From assembly GCA_032229625.1 (NCBI GenBank), contig JAVTVZ010000190.1, positions 1 to 5,473 of the forward strand: a stretch of DNA of 5,473 bases. The letters are read 5' to 3'. The stretch's first letter is position 1; each line of letters begins with the position of its first letter. The DNA comes from Kineosphaera sp032229625 (lineage in GTDB: Bacteria > Actinomycetota > Actinomycetes > Actinomycetales > Dermatophilaceae). Under the pieces are notes generated by a model that searched no databases, was not told where the DNA came from, and saw only the letters and a program-made list of their open reading frames with translations. The position numbers and the translations under genes are program-made. Shown here piece by piece: positions 3,218-5,473 of this stretch.

Positions 3218-5473
3218 ATGGACATCTGGCCCGGCAAGGCATATCCGCTCGGCTCGACGTACGACGGGGCCGGCGTGAACTTCGCCGTCTTCTCGGAGGC
3301 GGCGAGCAGGGTGGAGCTGTGCCTCATCGCCGACGACGAGACCGAGACCCGCATCGAACTCACGGAGGTCGACGGCTACGTCTGGCACGGCTACGTGCCG
3401 AATCTGCAGCCCGGACAGCGCTACGGCTACCGCGTGCACGGCCCCTACGAGCCGGACAACGGGCAGCGGTGCAACCCCCACAAGCTCCTGCTCGACCCTT
3501 ACGCAAAAGCGATCGACGGGCAGATCACCGGCGACGAGTCGCTCTTCTCCTACAAGTTCGGGGACGTGACGTCCTACAACGAGGACGACAGCCTGGGGCA
3601 GACGATGCTCTCGGTCGTCATCAACCCGTACTTCGACTGGGGGCACGACCGCCCGCCGCAGCACGAGTATCACAACAGCGTCATCTACGAGGCCCACGTC
3701 AAGGGCCTGACGATGACCCACCCCGACGTGCCGGAGGAGATCCGCGGCACGTACGCCGCGATCGCGCACCCGGCGATCATCAAGCACCTGACCGACCTGG
3801 GCGTCACCGCCATCGAGCTGCTCCCGGTCCACCAGTACGTGCAGGACACCCACCTGCAGGAGAAGGGCCTCACCAACTACTGGGGCTACAACACCATCGG
3901 CTTCCTCGCGCCGCACAACGCGTACGCGGCGACCGGCTCCCGCGGCCAACAGGTCACGGAGTTCAAGGCGATGGTCAAGGCGCTGCACGAGGCGGGCATC
4001 GAGGTCATCCTCGACGTCGTCTACAACCACACTGCCGAGGGCAACGAGTACGGCCCGACGCTCTGCTTCCGCGGCCTGGACAACTCGGCGTACTACCGGC
4101 TGGTGGACGACGACAAGGCGCACTACTACGACACGACGGGCACCGGCAACAGCCTGCTCATGCGCAACCCCCACGTGTTGCAGCTGATCATGGACTCGCT
4201 GCGCTACTGGGTCACCGAGATGCACGTCGACGGCTTCCGCTTCGACCTCGCCGCGACGCTGGCCCGCCAGTTCCACGAGGTCGACAAGCTGAGCGCCTTC
4301 TTCGACCTCATCCAGCAGGACCCGGTCATCAGCCAGGTCAAGCTCATCGCCGAGCCGTGGGACCTCGGCGACGGCGGCTACCAGATCGGTGGCTTCCCGC
4401 CCCTGTGGACGGAGTGGAACGGCAAGTACCGCGACACCGTCCGCGACTACTGGCGGGGCGAGGCGGCGGCGCTGTCCGAGTTCGCGTCGCGCCTGACCGG
4501 CTCCTCGGACCTCTACGCCCACTCGGGGCGGCGGCCGATCGCGTCGATCAACTTCATCATCGCCCACGACGGCTTCACGCTGCGTGACCTCGTCTCCTAC
4601 AACGAGAAGCACAACGAGGCCAACGGCGAGGGCGGCAACGACGGCGAGAGCCACAACCGCAGCTGGAACTGCGGGGTCGAAGGGCCGACCGACGACCCGC
4701 AGGTGCGCGAGCTGCGCCTGCGTCAGATCCGCAACTTCCTGACGACGCTGCTGGTCAGCCAGGGTGTGCCGATGATCGCCCACGGCGACGAGCTCGGCCG
4801 CACCCAGGGCGGCAACAACAACGTCTACTGCCAGGACAACGAGATCTCCTGGATCGACTGGAATCTCGGGCGCGAGCAGCGTGAGCTGCTGAGCTTCGCG
4901 AGCCGCATCGTGCGGCTGCGCATGGAGCACCCCGTCTTCCGCCGGCGCCGCTTCTTCAAGGGCAACGCCGACCACGGTGGGGTCTCGGACCTGCACGACA
5001 TCGTGTGGCTGCGGGTCGACGGCACCCCGATGGTCGAGGAGGACTGGAAGACCGGGTATGCGCGCACGCTGTCCGTCTTCTTCAACGGCGAGGCGATCTA
5101 CGAGCCCGGCCCGCTGGGCCAGGGCGTGCGGGACGACCACTTCATCCTCATGTTCAACGCCCACAGCGAGCCCGTGAACTTCATGATCCCCGAGATGGTC
5201 GACGGCGTGGAGTGGGCCGAGGCGGTCAACACCAACCTGCCCGGCGGTGCCCCCGGCCCCGCCGAGCCGGCCCACCCGTCCGGTGACGTGCTCACCGTCG
5301 GTGGCCGCTCCGTCGTCATCCTGCAGAGCCGGCCGCTGCCGGAGGACGTGCAGGCCCTCGACGCGCAGGAGGAGAAGGTCGAGGTCGGCGCCGTCAAGCG
5401 CGGCGAGCTGCCCGAATCCCCCGAGCGCGCCGAGCGCAGCGCCGAGCGCGCCGCCCGTGCGCGCAAGGACAAG
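3218..5473 (+). CDS. glgX: Glycogen debranching enzyme GlgX, 3' end outside window
   Basis: GlgX is a cytoplasmic GH13 isoamylase-type enzyme that hydrolyses alpha-1,6 branch points in phosphorylase-trimmed glycogen, releasing maltodextrins; in actinobacteria it often works with TreY/TreZ in trehalose formation. An N-terminal CBM48-like domain covers about residues 6-105 (WPGKAYPLGSTYDGAGVNFA onward). The GH13 barrel follows: VIYEAHVKG (155-163), YWGYN (221-225), region I DVVYNH (266-271), region II DGFRFD (338-343) with nucleophile Asp343, acid/base Glu379 in LIAEPWD, and HDG with Asp451. DLVSYNEKHNEANGE and SWNCGVEGPTDDP are typical of GlgX. All catalytic residues are intact. The ATG at 3218 was chosen because actinobacterial homologues begin close to the WPG.xYPLG motif. 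The frame is open for 752 codons to the window edge. The usual length is about 660-720 residues, and the family fold ends near residue 705 (VVILQSR), so a charged tail of at least 47 residues is extra. It is probably read from its own promoter, divergent from the tRNA operon. Confidence 0.97.
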   Translation, partial: MDIWPGKAYPLGSTYDGAGVNFAVFSEAASRVELCLIADDETETRIELTEVDGYVWHGYVPNLQPGQRYGYRVHGPYEPDNGQRCNPHKLLLDPYAKAIDGQITGDESLFSYKFGDVTSYNEDDSLGQTMLSVVINPYFDWGHDRPPQHEYHNSVIYEAHVKGLTMTHPDVPEEIRGTYAAIAHPAIIKHLTDLGVTAIELLPVHQYVQDTHLQEKGLTNYWGYNTIGFLAPHNAYAATGSRGQQVTEFKAMVKALHEAGIEVILDVVYNHTAEGNEYGPTLCFRGLDNSAYYRLVDDDKAHYYDTTGTGNSLLMRNPHVLQLIMDSLRYWVTEMHVDGFRFDLAATLARQFHEVDKLSAFFDLIQQDPVISQVKLIAEPWDLGDGGYQIGGFPPLWTEWNGKYRDTVRDYWRGEAAALSEFASRLTGSSDLYAHSGRRPIASINFIIAHDGFTLRDLVSYNEKHNEANGEGGNDGESHNRSWNCGVEGPTDDPQVRELRLRQIRNFLTTLLVSQGVPMIAHGDELGRTQGGNNNVYCQDNEISWIDWNLGREQRELLSFASRIVRLRMEHPVFRRRRFFKGNADHGGVSDLHDIVWLRVDGTPMVEEDWKTGYARTLSVFFNGEAIYEPGPLGQGVRDDHFILMFNAHSEPVNFMIPEMVDGVEWAEAVNTNLPGGAPGPAEPAHPSGDVLTVGGRSVVILQSRPLPEDVQALDAQEEKVEVGAVKRGELPESPERAERSAERAARARKDK

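Noticed and set aside
2975..5275. A 766-codon open frame on the minus strand opposite glgX
   Set aside because: It is rich in Val, Arg, Ala and Asp with runs such as VVVVRLVVVHQPVVRR, crosses the tRNA promoter region and mirrors the third-position GC bias of glgX. It is an antisense shadow frame, common in high-GC DNA.

Overview
The window looks like a chromosomal segment of a high-GC Gram-positive bacterium (Actinomycetota). The evidence is very GC-rich DNA with strong third-position G/C bias, a PGPGW-family (TIGR02611-like) membrane protein, a GlgX that resembles the actinobacterial/mycobacterial type, and TANNNT-type -10 boxes. I cannot name a genus from the sequence.

Layout, left to right. 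(1) A minus-strand tRNA-Val(CAC), with its promoter just upstream. (2) A minus-strand gene for a small PGPGW membrane protein. (3) A divergent intergenic region of about 216 bp that carries two sets of short repeats, several with a 21-bp period. (4) A plus-strand lipoprotein gene of the CapA (PGA_cap) metallophosphatase-like family, probably translated from a leaderless mRNA. (5) A strong hairpin between convergent genes, then a minus-strand small protein of 75 residues that I do not recognise. (6) A control-region-like stretch with inverted repeats. (7) A minus-strand tRNA cluster transcribed Gly(GCC)-Cys(GCA)-Val(GAC), with a recognisable promoter before it and a long stem-loop after it. (8) A plus-strand glgX gene (glycogen debranching enzyme) that is still open at the right edge of the window, after 752 codons.

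The genes do not form one pathway. The tRNAs and GlgX are housekeeping functions (translation; glycogen/maltodextrin breakdown, often linked to trehalose synthesis in this phylum). The CapA-like lipoprotein and the PGPGW protein are envelope proteins without dedicated partners in view. No mobile element, CRISPR array, toxin-antitoxin pair or defence system is visible. The most open questions are the 21-bp-phased repeats between the PGPGW and CapA genes, the unidentified 75-residue protein with an ACGTGAG-type palindrome cluster upstream, and the charged C-terminal tail on GlgX. I did not find a convincing new multi-gene system.
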